Shown in pieces: positions 7,289 to 14,037 of a stretch of 15,276 bases of DNA; position 1 is the stretch's first letter, and the number at the start of each line of letters is the position of its first letter. The DNA comes from Clostridia bacterium (GTDB lineage: Bacteria > Bacillota > Clostridia > Oscillospirales > CAG-272): positions 1 to 15,276 of the forward strand of contig JAGAFQ010000038.1 in NCBI GenBank assembly GCA_017612495.1, written 5' to 3'. The notes beneath the pieces are model-generated. The model made no database searches and had not been told where the DNA came from. It was given only the letters and a program-made list of their open reading frames with translations. A program made the position numbers and the translations under genes.

Positions 7289-10200
7289 TTATTCTTCGTC
7301 CGAACCGAATTCATCGTCAATAGCGTCACCGTAGCCGGGCAAGTCGAGTTCATCTTCAAACTCGTCGTCGGATTCGATATCCGCGCCCTCTTTGTTGAGG
7401 TCATCATAATCGCGGACGTCGCCGAAATGTTCTTCGGCATCGTTTACGCTTTGGCCGATATCATCGGCGGAAATATAGGTGTTTTCGGGAAGCTCGTCTT
7501 CGCCGATAGACGCAAGGTCGATCTCCTCGCCCTCTTTGTCATAAACACGGATGTCAAGTCCGAGTGCCTGAAGTTCCTTGACCAATACTCTGAATGATTC
7601 GGGAACGCCCGGCGTCGGGATGTTCTGTCCCTTGACGATCGCTTCATAAGTCTTGACACGACCGACGACGTCGTCACTCTTGACGGTGAGGATCTCTTGA
7701 AGAGTATATGCGGCGCCGTATGCTTCGAGTGCCCAAACTTCCATTTCACCGAAGCGCTGACCGCCGAATTGAGCTTTACCGCCCAAAGGCTGCTGCGTTA
7801 CGAGTGAGTAAGGACCTGTTGAACGTGCGTGGATCTTATCGTCAACGAGGTGGTGAAGCTTCAGATAATACATAATGCCGACGGTAACGGGGTTATCAAA
7901 AGGCTGACCCGTACGTCCGTCATAAAGGATCGTCTTGCCGTTTTCGGGCAGACCTGCCTGCTTCAAGCATTCTTTGATATCAGATTCGTTTGCACCGTCA
8001 AAGACAGGTGTCATGATCTTCCAGCCGAGGTGCTTGGAGGCGATGCCGAGGTGCACTTCCAAAACCTGACCGATGTTCATACGTGAAGGAACGCCCAAAG
8101 GGTTCAGCACGATGTCAAGCGGAGTGCCGTCGGGCAAGAAAGGCATATCTTCGGGAGGTAAAATTCTCGAAACGACACCCTTGTTACCGTGGCGGCCTGC
8201 CATCTTATCGCCGACGGAAAGTTTTCTCTTCTGTGCGATATAGACTCTGACTACCTTGTTGACACCGGGAGAAAGCTCGTCGCCTGCTTCGCGCGTAAAG
8301 ACCTTGACGTCAACGACGATACCGCTTGCGCCGTGAGGCACACAAAGGGACGTGTTGCGCACTTCTCTTGCCTTTTCGCCGAAGATGGCACGAAGAAGTC
8401 TTTCTTCGGGGGTAAGTTCCGTCTCACCCTTGGGAGTTACCTTGCCGACCAGAATATCACCGGCGCGCACTTCAGTACCCTTGCGGACGATACCGTCAGC
8501 ATCGAGGTCTTTGAGCGCATCTTCGCCGACGTTCGGAATTTCTCTTGTGATCTCTTCCGGGCCGAGCTTCGTATCTCTCGCTTCAAGTGAGTGTTCTTCG
8601 ATGTGAATTGATGTATAGACGTCATCGCGTACCAATCTTTCGTTGATAAGTACGGCGTCTTCGTAGTTATAACCTTCCCACGTCATAAAGCCGATGAGCG
8701 CATTCTTACCGAGTGCAAGCTCGCCGTTTGACGTTGCGGGGCCGTCAGCCAAAACCTGATCTTTTTCAACTCTGTCGCCCTTTGAAACGATGGGGCGCTG
8801 GTTTACACAAGTGCTCTGGTTTGAACGTTTGAATTTGATGAGCGTATAAACGTCCTTTTTGCCGGAGTCGGTGACGACTTCGATCTTGTCGGCGCTGACG
8901 TGCGCAACGTATCCCGCCTCTTTTGCAAGGACACATACACCGGAGTCAACGGCAGTCTTATATTCCATACCGGTGCCGACGATAGGCGAATCGGTAGTGA
9001 GAAGCGGAACTGCCTGCTTCTGCATGTTTGAACCCATAAGTGCACGGGAGTTATCGTCGTTTTCAAGGAAGGGGATGAGCGCCGTTGCGACCGAGACGAC
9101 CATACGGGGAGATACATCGACGTAATCGACTCTCGACGCATCGACTTCGGTGATCTCGTTGCGGATGCGGACGGTCACACGGGGACGGATAAATCTGCCT
9201 TTTTCATCGAGAGGCTCCGTTGCCTGGGCGATGATGTATTTATCCTCGACGTCAGCGGTCATATATTCGATCTCATCCGTTACCTTGCCGGTCTTTTTGT
9301 CGATTTTGCGGTAAGGTGCTTCGATGAAGCCGTATTCGCTGATGCGCGCGAAGGTGGAAAGCGAAGAAATAAGACCGATGTTAGGACCTTCAGGTGTTTC
9401 GATCGGGCACATTCTTCCGTAATGTGTGTAGTGAACGTCGCGGACTTCAAATGAAGCGCGGTCTCTTGACAAACCGCCGGGGCCGAGTGCCGAAAGACGG
9501 CGTTTGTGCGTGAGTTCAGCCAAGGGGTTCGACTGGTCCATAAACTGCGAAAGCGGTGATGAGCCGAAGAACTCACGGAGTGACGTTACGATAGGACGGA
9601 TATTGATAAGGCTTTGAGGCGTGATGGTCTCGCTTTCGGAAACGGTCATACGCTCCTTAACGATCTTGTCCATACGCGAAAAGCCGATGCGGAGCTGGTT
9701 TTGCAAAAGCTCACCGACAGAACGCAAACGGCGGTTGCCGAGGTGGTCGATATCGTCCACGTCGCCGATGTCGTGTGAAAGACAAATGAGATAGTTTATT
9801 GAAGAGAAGATATCATCCTTTGTGATATGCTTCGGGCAAAGCTCGTCATAGCGGCGCTTTGCTTCTTCGATAACGGCTTTCTTGTCGCCGCCGCACTGCT
9901 GCATGATCTCAAGAAGAACACCGAGATTTGCCTTTTCTTTGATTCCCGCTTCGCCAAGGTCATAGCCGAATACACTTTCGGGCCATACCGAGCCGTTGGC
10001 AAAGACGCGCAGATCCTTGTCTTCTGAAATTGAAACGTAAACCTCGTTCGTGCCGGAAAGGTCGATCTGCTTTGCGATCTCTTCGGTAACGAGCGTGCCC
10101 GCATCACAAACGATCTCGCCGGTGATGGGGCTGATCACGGGGCGGCTGACGGTCTTGCCGACAAGTCTGTAGCCGAGCGCGAGTTTTTTATCGAATTTAT

Positions 10201-11044
10201 AACGTCCGACAGGCTCAAGGTCATAACGCTTTGCGTCGAAGAACAAATTGTTGATGAGGAGTTGAGCGCTCTCGACGAGCGGAGGCTCGCCGGGACGGAG
10301 TTTTTTATAGATCTCTTTGAGTGCTTCATCGACAGCACTTGTGCCGAGGCGTTCCGCCTCCTGGCGGATAGTGTCTTTTTCAAGAGTTGCGGTGATCTTG
10401 GGATCGTCGCCGAAAAGACCGATCATTTCGGCATCGGTTTCAATGCCGAGAGCCCTGATAAGGATAGTTACGGGTATCTTGCGGTTTTTGTCGATACGAA
10501 CGTAGAATACATCGTTTGCATCCGTTTCATATTCGAGCCAAGCGCCGCGATAAGGGATAACCGTTGAGGTGAATGTCACTTTTCCGGTCTTGTCGACTGC
10601 GGAATCGTAGTATACGCCGGGAGAGCGAACGAGCTGAGAAACGATAACGCGTTCAGCGCCGTTGATGATAAACGTACCGTTATCTGTCATGAGCGGGAAA
10701 TCGCCCATAAAGATTTCCTGTTCCTTGACTTCACCCGTCGTGCGGTTGGTCAAGCGAACACGCACACGCAAAGGTGCGGCGTAGTTCACATCGCGCTCCT
10801 TACATTCTTCTACGGGATATTTCGGAGTTTCATCAATCGAAAAATCGACGAATTCGATGATTAAATTTCCTGCATAGTCCGTGATAGGAGAAACGTCATT
10901 AAGAACTTCCATAAGACCTTGCTCAATGAAATTCTTGTAGGACTTTTTTTGCACTTCCAGAAGATTGGGCATCTCCAATACTTCGCGGATCTTGGAAAAA
11001 CTCATTCTGGTATTAGTGCCGAGTTTTTGAGGGTTGATCACCAT
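7289..11044 (-). CDS. rpoB: DNA-directed RNA polymerase subunit beta
   Basis: This is the second large RNA polymerase subunit and the rifampicin target. The protein is 1251 residues from the chosen start. The rifampicin pocket reads LSQFMDQSNPLAELTHKRRLSALGPGGLSR at about 498-527; D503, H513 and S518 match E. coli D516, H526 and S531, so the sequence looks rifampicin-sensitive. The hallmark segments HYGRMCPIETPEGPNIGLIS and KMAGRHGNKGVVSRILP are present. The last 65 residues form an acidic tail (27 Asp/Glu against two Lys/Arg). An earlier ATG in frame at 11077 would add 11 residues, but GGAGTGA lies 11 bases before the ATG at 11044 and inside that extension, so 11044 is preferred. It leads the rpoBC operon from its own promoter; rplJ and rplL, usual upstream partners, are absent. 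Confidence 0.98.
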   Translation of the reverse strand: MVINPQKLGTNTRMSFSKIREVLEMPNLLEVQKKSYKNFIEQGLMEVLNDVSPITDYAGNLIIEFVDFSIDETPKYPVEECKERDVNYAAPLRVRVRLTNRTTGEVKEQEIFMGDFPLMTDNGTFIINGAERVIVSQLVRSPGVYYDSAVDKTGKVTFTSTVIPYRGAWLEYETDANDVFYVRIDKNRKIPVTILIRALGIETDAEMIGLFGDDPKITATLEKDTIRQEAERLGTSAVDEALKEIYKKLRPGEPPLVESAQLLINNLFFDAKRYDLEPVGRYKFDKKLALGYRLVGKTVSRPVISPITGEIVCDAGTLVTEEIAKQIDLSGTNEVYVSISEDKDLRVFANGSVWPESVFGYDLGEAGIKEKANLGVLLEIMQQCGGDKKAVIEEAKRRYDELCPKHITKDDIFSSINYLICLSHDIGDVDDIDHLGNRRLRSVGELLQNQLRIGFSRMDKIVKERMTVSESETITPQSLINIRPIVTSLREFFGSSPLSQFMDQSNPLAELTHKRRLSALGPGGLSRDRASFEVRDVHYTHYGRMCPIETPEGPNIGLISSLSTFARISEYGFIEAPYRKIDKKTGKVTDEIEYMTADVEDKYIIAQATEPLDEKGRFIRPRVTVRIRNEITEVDASRVDYVDVSPRMVVSVATALIPFLENDDNSRALMGSNMQKQAVPLLTTDSPIVGTGMEYKTAVDSGVCVLAKEAGYVAHVSADKIEVVTDSGKKDVYTLIKFKRSNQSTCVNQRPIVSKGDRVEKDQVLADGPATSNGELALGKNALIGFMTWEGYNYEDAVLINERLVRDDVYTSIHIEEHSLEARDTKLGPEEITREIPNVGEDALKDLDADGIVRKGTEVRAGDILVGKVTPKGETELTPEERLLRAIFGEKAREVRNTSLCVPHGASGIVVDVKVFTREAGDELSPGVNKVVRVYIAQKRKLSVGDKMAGRHGNKGVVSRILPPEDMPFLPDGTPLDIVLNPLGVPSRMNIGQVLEVHLGIASKHLGWKIMTPVFDGANESDIKECLKQAGLPENGKTILYDGRTGQPFDNPVTVGIMYYLKLHHLVDDKIHARSTGPYSLVTQQPLGGKAQFGGQRFGEMEVWALEAYGAAYTLQEILTVKSDDVVGRVKTYEAIVKGQNIPTPGVPESFRVLVKELQALGLDIRVYDKEGEEIDLASIGEDELPENTYISADDIGQSVNDAEEHFGDVRDYDDLNKEGADIESDDEFEDELDLPGYGDAIDDEFGSDEE

Positions 11045-11052
11045 AAAAACTA

Positions 11053-11059
11053 TCACTCC
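11053..11059 (-). promoter_or_regulatory. rpoB ribosome binding site
   Basis: On the minus strand GGAGTGA precedes the ATG at 11044 with an 11-base gap. The spacing is slightly long, but no comparable site exists for the alternatives at 11077 or 11005. Confidence 0.65.
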
Positions 11060-11087
11060 ATTCAAAATATTCGCCATTTGCTGAAAT

Positions 11088-11118
11088 GTGTCAAAGAATC
11101 CGGCAAATTTCCTGACAC
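11088..11118 (-). promoter_or_regulatory. Potential leader hairpin upstream of rpoB
   Basis: In the minus-strand transcript GTGTCA (11118-11113) can pair with TGACAC (11093-11088). Inner pairing GGAA with TTC extends the stem past a bulged U and wobble pairs. It ends 29 bases before the ribosome site and has no U-run after it, so it is not a terminator. A regulatory role is only inferred. Confidence 0.35.
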
Positions 11119-11239
11119 CTACATAGCTTTTATATAAAATCGCACAGGCAAAAAAATGTCGAAATATGGCTTAAATACTTGATTTTTGCACTAACTCAAC
11201 TGCATTTTTCGCCTAAATAGCCATTATATGTAGACTAAT

Positions 11240-11268
11240 ATTTTATCACGGGCTTGTCAACAAGTCAA
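11240..11268 (-). promoter_or_regulatory. rpoBC promoter, extended -10 type
   Basis: On the minus strand TTGACT (11268-11263), a 17-base spacer ending in TGA, and TAAAAT (11245-11240) form a strong sigma-A promoter. A second TTGACA overlaps the spacer (11260-11255) without a good -10 partner. A consensus TATAAT at 11228-11223 lacks a -35 at the right distance. The spacer also holds a 12-bp inverted repeat, CTTGT-CA-ACAAG on the plus strand (11253-11264). Confidence 0.8.
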
Positions 11269-11304
11269 TAGCTTTTTGTAAAAAAATCAAAATTCTTCTT
11301 TATT

Positions 11305-11327
11305 TTACAAAATATATATATTTGTAA
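11305..11327. repeat. Inverted repeat TTACAAA-N9-TTTGTAA upstream of the HIT gene
   Basis: Perfect 7-bp arms flank a nine-base A/T core (11312-11320). The element ends nine bases before the -35 box of the HIT-family gene, a position that suits a regulator site. It could also be a chance product of A/T-rich sequence. Confidence 0.4.
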
Positions 11328-11336
11328 GCCATTGAC

Positions 11337-11365
11337 TTGAAGAAAAAGTAAATATGTGATAGAAT
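11337..11365 (+). promoter_or_regulatory. Promoter of the HIT-phosphohexomutase operon, extended -10 type
   Basis: TTGAAG (11337-11342), 17 bases ending in TGA, then TAGAAT (11360-11365). The predicted leader is about 29 nt and contains the AAAGGAG ribosome site. Confidence 0.75.
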
Positions 11366-11400
11366 GATATGCGAAAAATATGAAAGGAGCATCTTTTTTT

Positions 11401-11742
11401 ATGGATTGCCTTTTTTGTAAAATAGCGGCAGGTGAAATTCCCTCCCGCAAAGCCTATGAAGACGATAAAATTTTGGCGTTTTGGGATATTGCTCCGCAAG
11501 CGCCCGTTCATATCCTTGTCATACCGAAAACGCACATTGAGTCAATGAACGGCGTGAATGCCGAAAACAGTAAGATCGTCGCGTACATTTTTGAAAAAAT
11601 ACCGCAGATCGCCGCCGATGCCGGACTTAAAAACGGATACCGCGTAATTTCAAACTGCGGCAAGGACGCAGGTCAGACCGTACCCCATCTGCATTTTCAC
11701 ATTCTCGGCGGTGTCACCATGGACGCCGGAATGATCAAATAA
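11401..11742 (+). CDS. HIT-family (HinT-like) nucleotide hydrolase
   Basis: This is a small cytoplasmic purine-nucleotide-binding protein of the histidine triad superfamily; relatives hydrolyse AMP linked to amines (nucleoside phosphoramidates). The 113 residues carry the complete triad HLHFHIL at 96-102, in which H98 is the expected nucleophile. C3, C6, H45 and H96 match the zinc-binding set seen in Bacillus-type HIT proteins. The hinge region RVISNCGKDAGQTVPHLHFHILGG is typical of the HinT branch. An in-frame ATG at 11380 would add seven residues but would place the AAAGGAG ribosome site (11383-11389) inside the coding region, so the ATG at 11401 is chosen, with an 11-base gap. A phosphohexomutase gene follows 23 bases downstream and is probably co-transcribed. 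The biological substrate of such proteins is generally uncertain. Confidence 0.93.
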   Translation: MDCLFCKIAAGEIPSRKAYEDDKILAFWDIAPQAPVHILVIPKTHIESMNGVNAENSKIVAYIFEKIPQIAADAGLKNGYRVISNCGKDAGQTVPHLHFHILGGVTMDAGMIK

Positions 11743-11765
11743 ACCGATACGAAAGGATTTTTATT

Positions 11766-13280
11766 ATGTTGAACGAAACTTGGAAACATCTTAAAAGCGG
11801 CACCGACATCCGCGGTGTTGCACTCGAAGGCGTTGAGGGCCAGCACGTAGATTTAGGCCTTGACACCGTTTCGGCTATCGGCAAGGCTTTTGCCGTATGG
11901 CTCACGAACAAGACGGGCAAGAGCGCCGATTCACTCACCGTTTCGATAGGACGCGACAGCCGTCTTTCGGGACCTGCCATCATGCAGACGCTCGAAGACG
12001 CTTTGGTAAATTCGGGCATAAACGTTATAAACTGTTCCCTTGCCTCCACGCCCGCTATGTTTATGACAACGGTCGATCTCGGCTGCGACGGTGCAATTCA
12101 GATTACCGCGAGCCACCATCCCTGGAACAGAAACGGACTTAAATTCTTTTTGCCGGAAGGCGGACTTGAAAGCAGCGATATAGGCGAGATACTCGAACTT
12201 GCGCAAGACGGCAAAGAGCTTCCCAAAGCCTGCGGCAAAGTAACGAATACGAACTATATGGATATGTATGCCGCACGTCTTCGCAAAATGATCGAAGACG
12301 GAGTGGGCATTAAGGGCACGCCTCTTGACGGCTTTCATATCGTAGTCGATGCGGGCAACGGCGCCGGCGGCTTCTATGAAGAAAAAGTTTTGCGTCCTCT
12401 CGGCGCAAATACAGACGGCAGTCAGTTCTTGGAGCCTGACGGACATTTTCCGAACCATATTCCCAACCCCGAAAACAAAGAGGCGATGGAATCGGCATGC
12501 GCCGCAGTCAAGAAAGCAAAGGCAGACCTCGGCATCATCTTTGACACCGACGTTGACAGAGCCGGATGCGTTGACGAGCACGGCAAAGAGATCAACCGCA
12601 ACCGTTTGATAGCGCTCGCTTCCGTTATCGCACTCGAAGGCAACGAGGGCGGCACCATCGTTACAGACTCGATAACCTCGAGCGGACTTAAAACCTTTAT
12701 CGAAAAAGATCTTCACGGCAAGCACCTCCGTTTCAAACGCGGATACAGAAACGTAATAAACGAATCTCTGCGTCTTAACAAAGAGGGCATCAACTCCCCC
12801 TTGGCTATCGAGACCTCGGGCCACGCCGCTCTCCGCGAAAACTACTTCCTCGATGACGGCGCATATCTTGTAACGAAGATAGTTATCAAAGCGGCCCGCC
12901 TTGCAAAAGAGGGCAAGAAGCTCGAAGATCTCATCTCGACTCTTGCAGAGCCCAAAGAAAGCGTTGAACTCCGTTTCAACATTACCGAACACGATTTCAA
13001 GGAATTCGGTCAGAATCTCCTTTCAAATCTCGAAACCTATTCAAAAGAAAACGGATGGGATCTTGCCACCGACAGTCACGAAGGCGTCAGAGTCGCATTC
13101 GGCAAAGGCGATGGCGAGGGATGGTTTTTGCTCCGTTTGAGCGTTCACGATCCCGTAATGCCGCTCAACATCGAAAGCGATACCGAGGGCGGATGCAAAG
13201 CGATCGCAAAGAAACTTGCAAAATTCCTCGATAACAAGAGCGGCATCGACGTCTCATCGCTCAACTCATTTTTGGCATAA
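11766..13280 (+). CDS. Phosphohexomutase (phosphomannomutase/phosphoglucomutase family, ManB-like)
   Basis: Members of this alpha-D-phosphohexomutase superfamily interconvert hexose 1- and 6-phosphates through a phosphoserine. The 504 residues show the four-domain plan. GRDSRLSG is at 62-69. The catalytic loop TASHHPWNRNGLK is at 114-126, with S116 the expected phosphoserine. The metal loop DTDVDR is at 260-265, and the sugar-binding ETSGH at 349-353. The C-terminal phosphate-binding loop reads RLSVHDP (457-463) instead of the usual RxSGTEP. The TASHxPxNRNG wording with extended length resembles a branch shared by clostridia and plants (from memory), so substrate choice between mannose, glucose and another sugar is open. 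GAAAGGA sits eight bases before the ATG. It is the second gene of the operon with the HIT gene and ends at a strong hairpin. It may supply sugar phosphates for envelope polymers. Confidence 0.9.
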   Translation: MLNETWKHLKSGTDIRGVALEGVEGQHVDLGLDTVSAIGKAFAVWLTNKTGKSADSLTVSIGRDSRLSGPAIMQTLEDALVNSGINVINCSLASTPAMFMTTVDLGCDGAIQITASHHPWNRNGLKFFLPEGGLESSDIGEILELAQDGKELPKACGKVTNTNYMDMYAARLRKMIEDGVGIKGTPLDGFHIVVDAGNGAGGFYEEKVLRPLGANTDGSQFLEPDGHFPNHIPNPENKEAMESACAAVKKAKADLGIIFDTDVDRAGCVDEHGKEINRNRLIALASVIALEGNEGGTIVTDSITSSGLKTFIEKDLHGKHLRFKRGYRNVINESLRLNKEGINSPLAIETSGHAALRENYFLDDGAYLVTKIVIKAARLAKEGKKLEDLISTLAEPKESVELRFNITEHDFKEFGQNLLSNLETYSKENGWDLATDSHEGVRVAFGKGDGEGWFLLRLSVHDPVMPLNIESDTEGGCKAIAKKLAKFLDNKSGIDVSSLNSFLA

Positions 13281-13284
13281 ATAA

Positions 13285-13316
13285 AAATAAAGAACCGCCG
13301 GTGCGGTTCTTTATTT
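13285..13316. terminator. Bidirectional intrinsic terminator between the phosphohexomutase and PrdX-like genes
   Basis: A perfect 14-bp stem (13285-13298 with 13303-13316, ending in GAACCGC) surrounds a CGGT loop. T-rich sequence follows on both strands. Its distal arm overlaps the last two bases of the minus-strand gene's stop codon (13315-13317), so the hairpin starts directly at the end of that gene. Confidence 0.92.
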
Positions 13317-13869
13317 ATAATTTTACGACGAGCGGTTTATGCCTTATATACGGAAGATATTTTGATAAAATATCTTCCGTTTTTATTTTCAGCGTGGAAG
13401 TGTTTATGCAGGGATGGCAGCGTATGTATTCGGAATCATAAATATCCTTATCGAAAATGAGCTGCACCTTGTTGTTTTTATCGTTGGCAAGTCCCATGAT
13501 CGACACCGAGCCGGGAGTGATATCGAGATATTCGAGCATTTTTTCTTCCGGTGCGAACGAAAGACGCGCAGAGCCTATCTGCCCCGTTATATCTTTGGTT
13601 TTGAAAGGCTTTCTGCCCGGCATCATAAGCATATAGAACTGCGTCATTTGGCGGTTGCATAAAAAGAGATTTTTGCACGCATCGACGCCGATAAGACTTT
13701 CGATTTCAATGCACTTGTCAATGGTGTCGGCGGGCGCGTGATCGACTCTTTTGAACTCAATGCCTATCTTGTCAAGAAGATCATAAGTCCTTATTTCTTT
13801 CTGGAGCCTGCCGTCGGCATTTTCAGGGCGTCCCGTATATACCGTTTTATCAATAAAAAAATCTTCCAT
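13315..13869 (-). CDS. PrdX/YbaK-family prolyl-tRNA editing deacylase
   Basis: This is a free-standing relative of the editing domain of prolyl-tRNA synthetase. Such proteins hydrolyse Ala-tRNA(Pro) or similar mischarged tRNAs in trans. The 184-residue protein has the family order: ERVxH-like FKRVDHAPADTI at 39-50, CKNLFL at 65-70 with the conserved K66, the RLSFAPEEKMLEYL segment at 102-115, TPGSVSIMGL at 118-127, and CHPCINTSTL at 151-160, a variant of the usual HPNxNTATV. It is one domain with no signal or membrane segment. The ribosome site is a moderate AGAGAG six to seven bases upstream of the ATG at 13869. It is transcribed alone from a near-consensus promoter and stops at the shared terminator. 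Which mischarged tRNA it clears is an inference from relatives. Confidence 0.88.
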   Translation of the reverse strand: MEDFFIDKTVYTGRPENADGRLQKEIRTYDLLDKIGIEFKRVDHAPADTIDKCIEIESLIGVDACKNLFLCNRQMTQFYMLMMPGRKPFKTKDITGQIGSARLSFAPEEKMLEYLDITPGSVSIMGLANDKNNKVQLIFDKDIYDSEYIRCHPCINTSTLKIKTEDILSKYLPYIRHKPLVVKL

Positions 13870-13905
13870 ATCAAATTCTCTCTTTTATAAAAAATGCCAC
13901 AACAC

Positions 13906-13934
13906 ATTCTATCAAAAATGAAACGCCGTGTCAA
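13906..13934 (-). promoter_or_regulatory. Promoter of the PrdX-like gene, near-consensus extended -10
   Basis: On the minus strand a perfect TTGACA (13934-13929), a 17-base spacer ending in TGA, and TAGAAT (13911-13906). The predicted leader is about 30 nt. Confidence 0.85.
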
Positions 13935-13940
13935 ATGCCG

Positions 13941-13962
13941 TTTTTTGATAAATATCAAAAAA
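13941..13962. promoter_or_regulatory. Perfect 10-bp inverted repeat, FNR-like core, candidate operator
   Basis: TTTTTTGATA and its exact complement are separated by AA. The inner 14 bases match TTGAT-N4-ATCAA, the consensus described for E. coli FNR. The repeat ends six bases upstream of the -35 box of the minus-strand PrdX-like promoter and lies about 50 bases before the predicted plus-strand start site. Binding by a Crp/Fnr-type regulator is inferred only; Bacillus Fnr uses a different site. Confidence 0.5.
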
Positions 13963-13970
13963 GTGTCGAT

Positions 13971-13994
13971 TTTTGTCGGTATATATGGTATGCT
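13971..13994 (+). promoter_or_regulatory. Putative promoter of the 14038 gene, extended -10 type
   Basis: TATGCT (13989-13994) with TGG directly before it is an extended -10 box. No good -35 exists at 17 bases. TTGTCG at 13973-13978 lies only 10 bases upstream of the -10, the same arrangement as upstream of hprK. Confidence 0.5.
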
Positions 13995-14037
13995 TATTTT
14001 ATAAAAAATATATCGCAAAAACAGTAAAAGGAGCAAT

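Larger units (their letters stand above)
11045..11239 (-). other. rpoB leader (predicted long 5' untranslated region)
   Basis: From the predicted start site near 11233 to the rpoB ATG there are about 190 bases with no open frame of note. The stretch is A/T-rich. It contains one clear inverted repeat close to the gene (11088-11118) and no match I recognise to a known riboswitch or to a ribosomal-protein-binding leader. Together with the promoter region to 11400 it makes a 356-base gene-free stretch. Confidence 0.5.

Noticed and set aside
9582..9640. Rifampicin resistance change in the RpoB pocket.
   Set aside because: The Asp, His and Ser positions matching E. coli 516, 526 and 531 are all wild type; the only nearby change (Asn to Ser at the 518 equivalent) is not one I associate with resistance.
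11223..11228. Consensus TATAAT on the minus strand as the rpoB -10 box.
   Set aside because: There is no -35 at 16-18 bases and no TGn; the TTGACT-17-TGATAAAAT promoter 12 bases upstream is far better.
11931..12992. A 353-codon open frame on the minus strand opposite the phosphohexomutase gene.
   Set aside because: It lies wholly antisense to a gene with clear family motifs, has no recognisable domain and no promoter or ribosome site of its own; it follows from codon bias of the sense gene.
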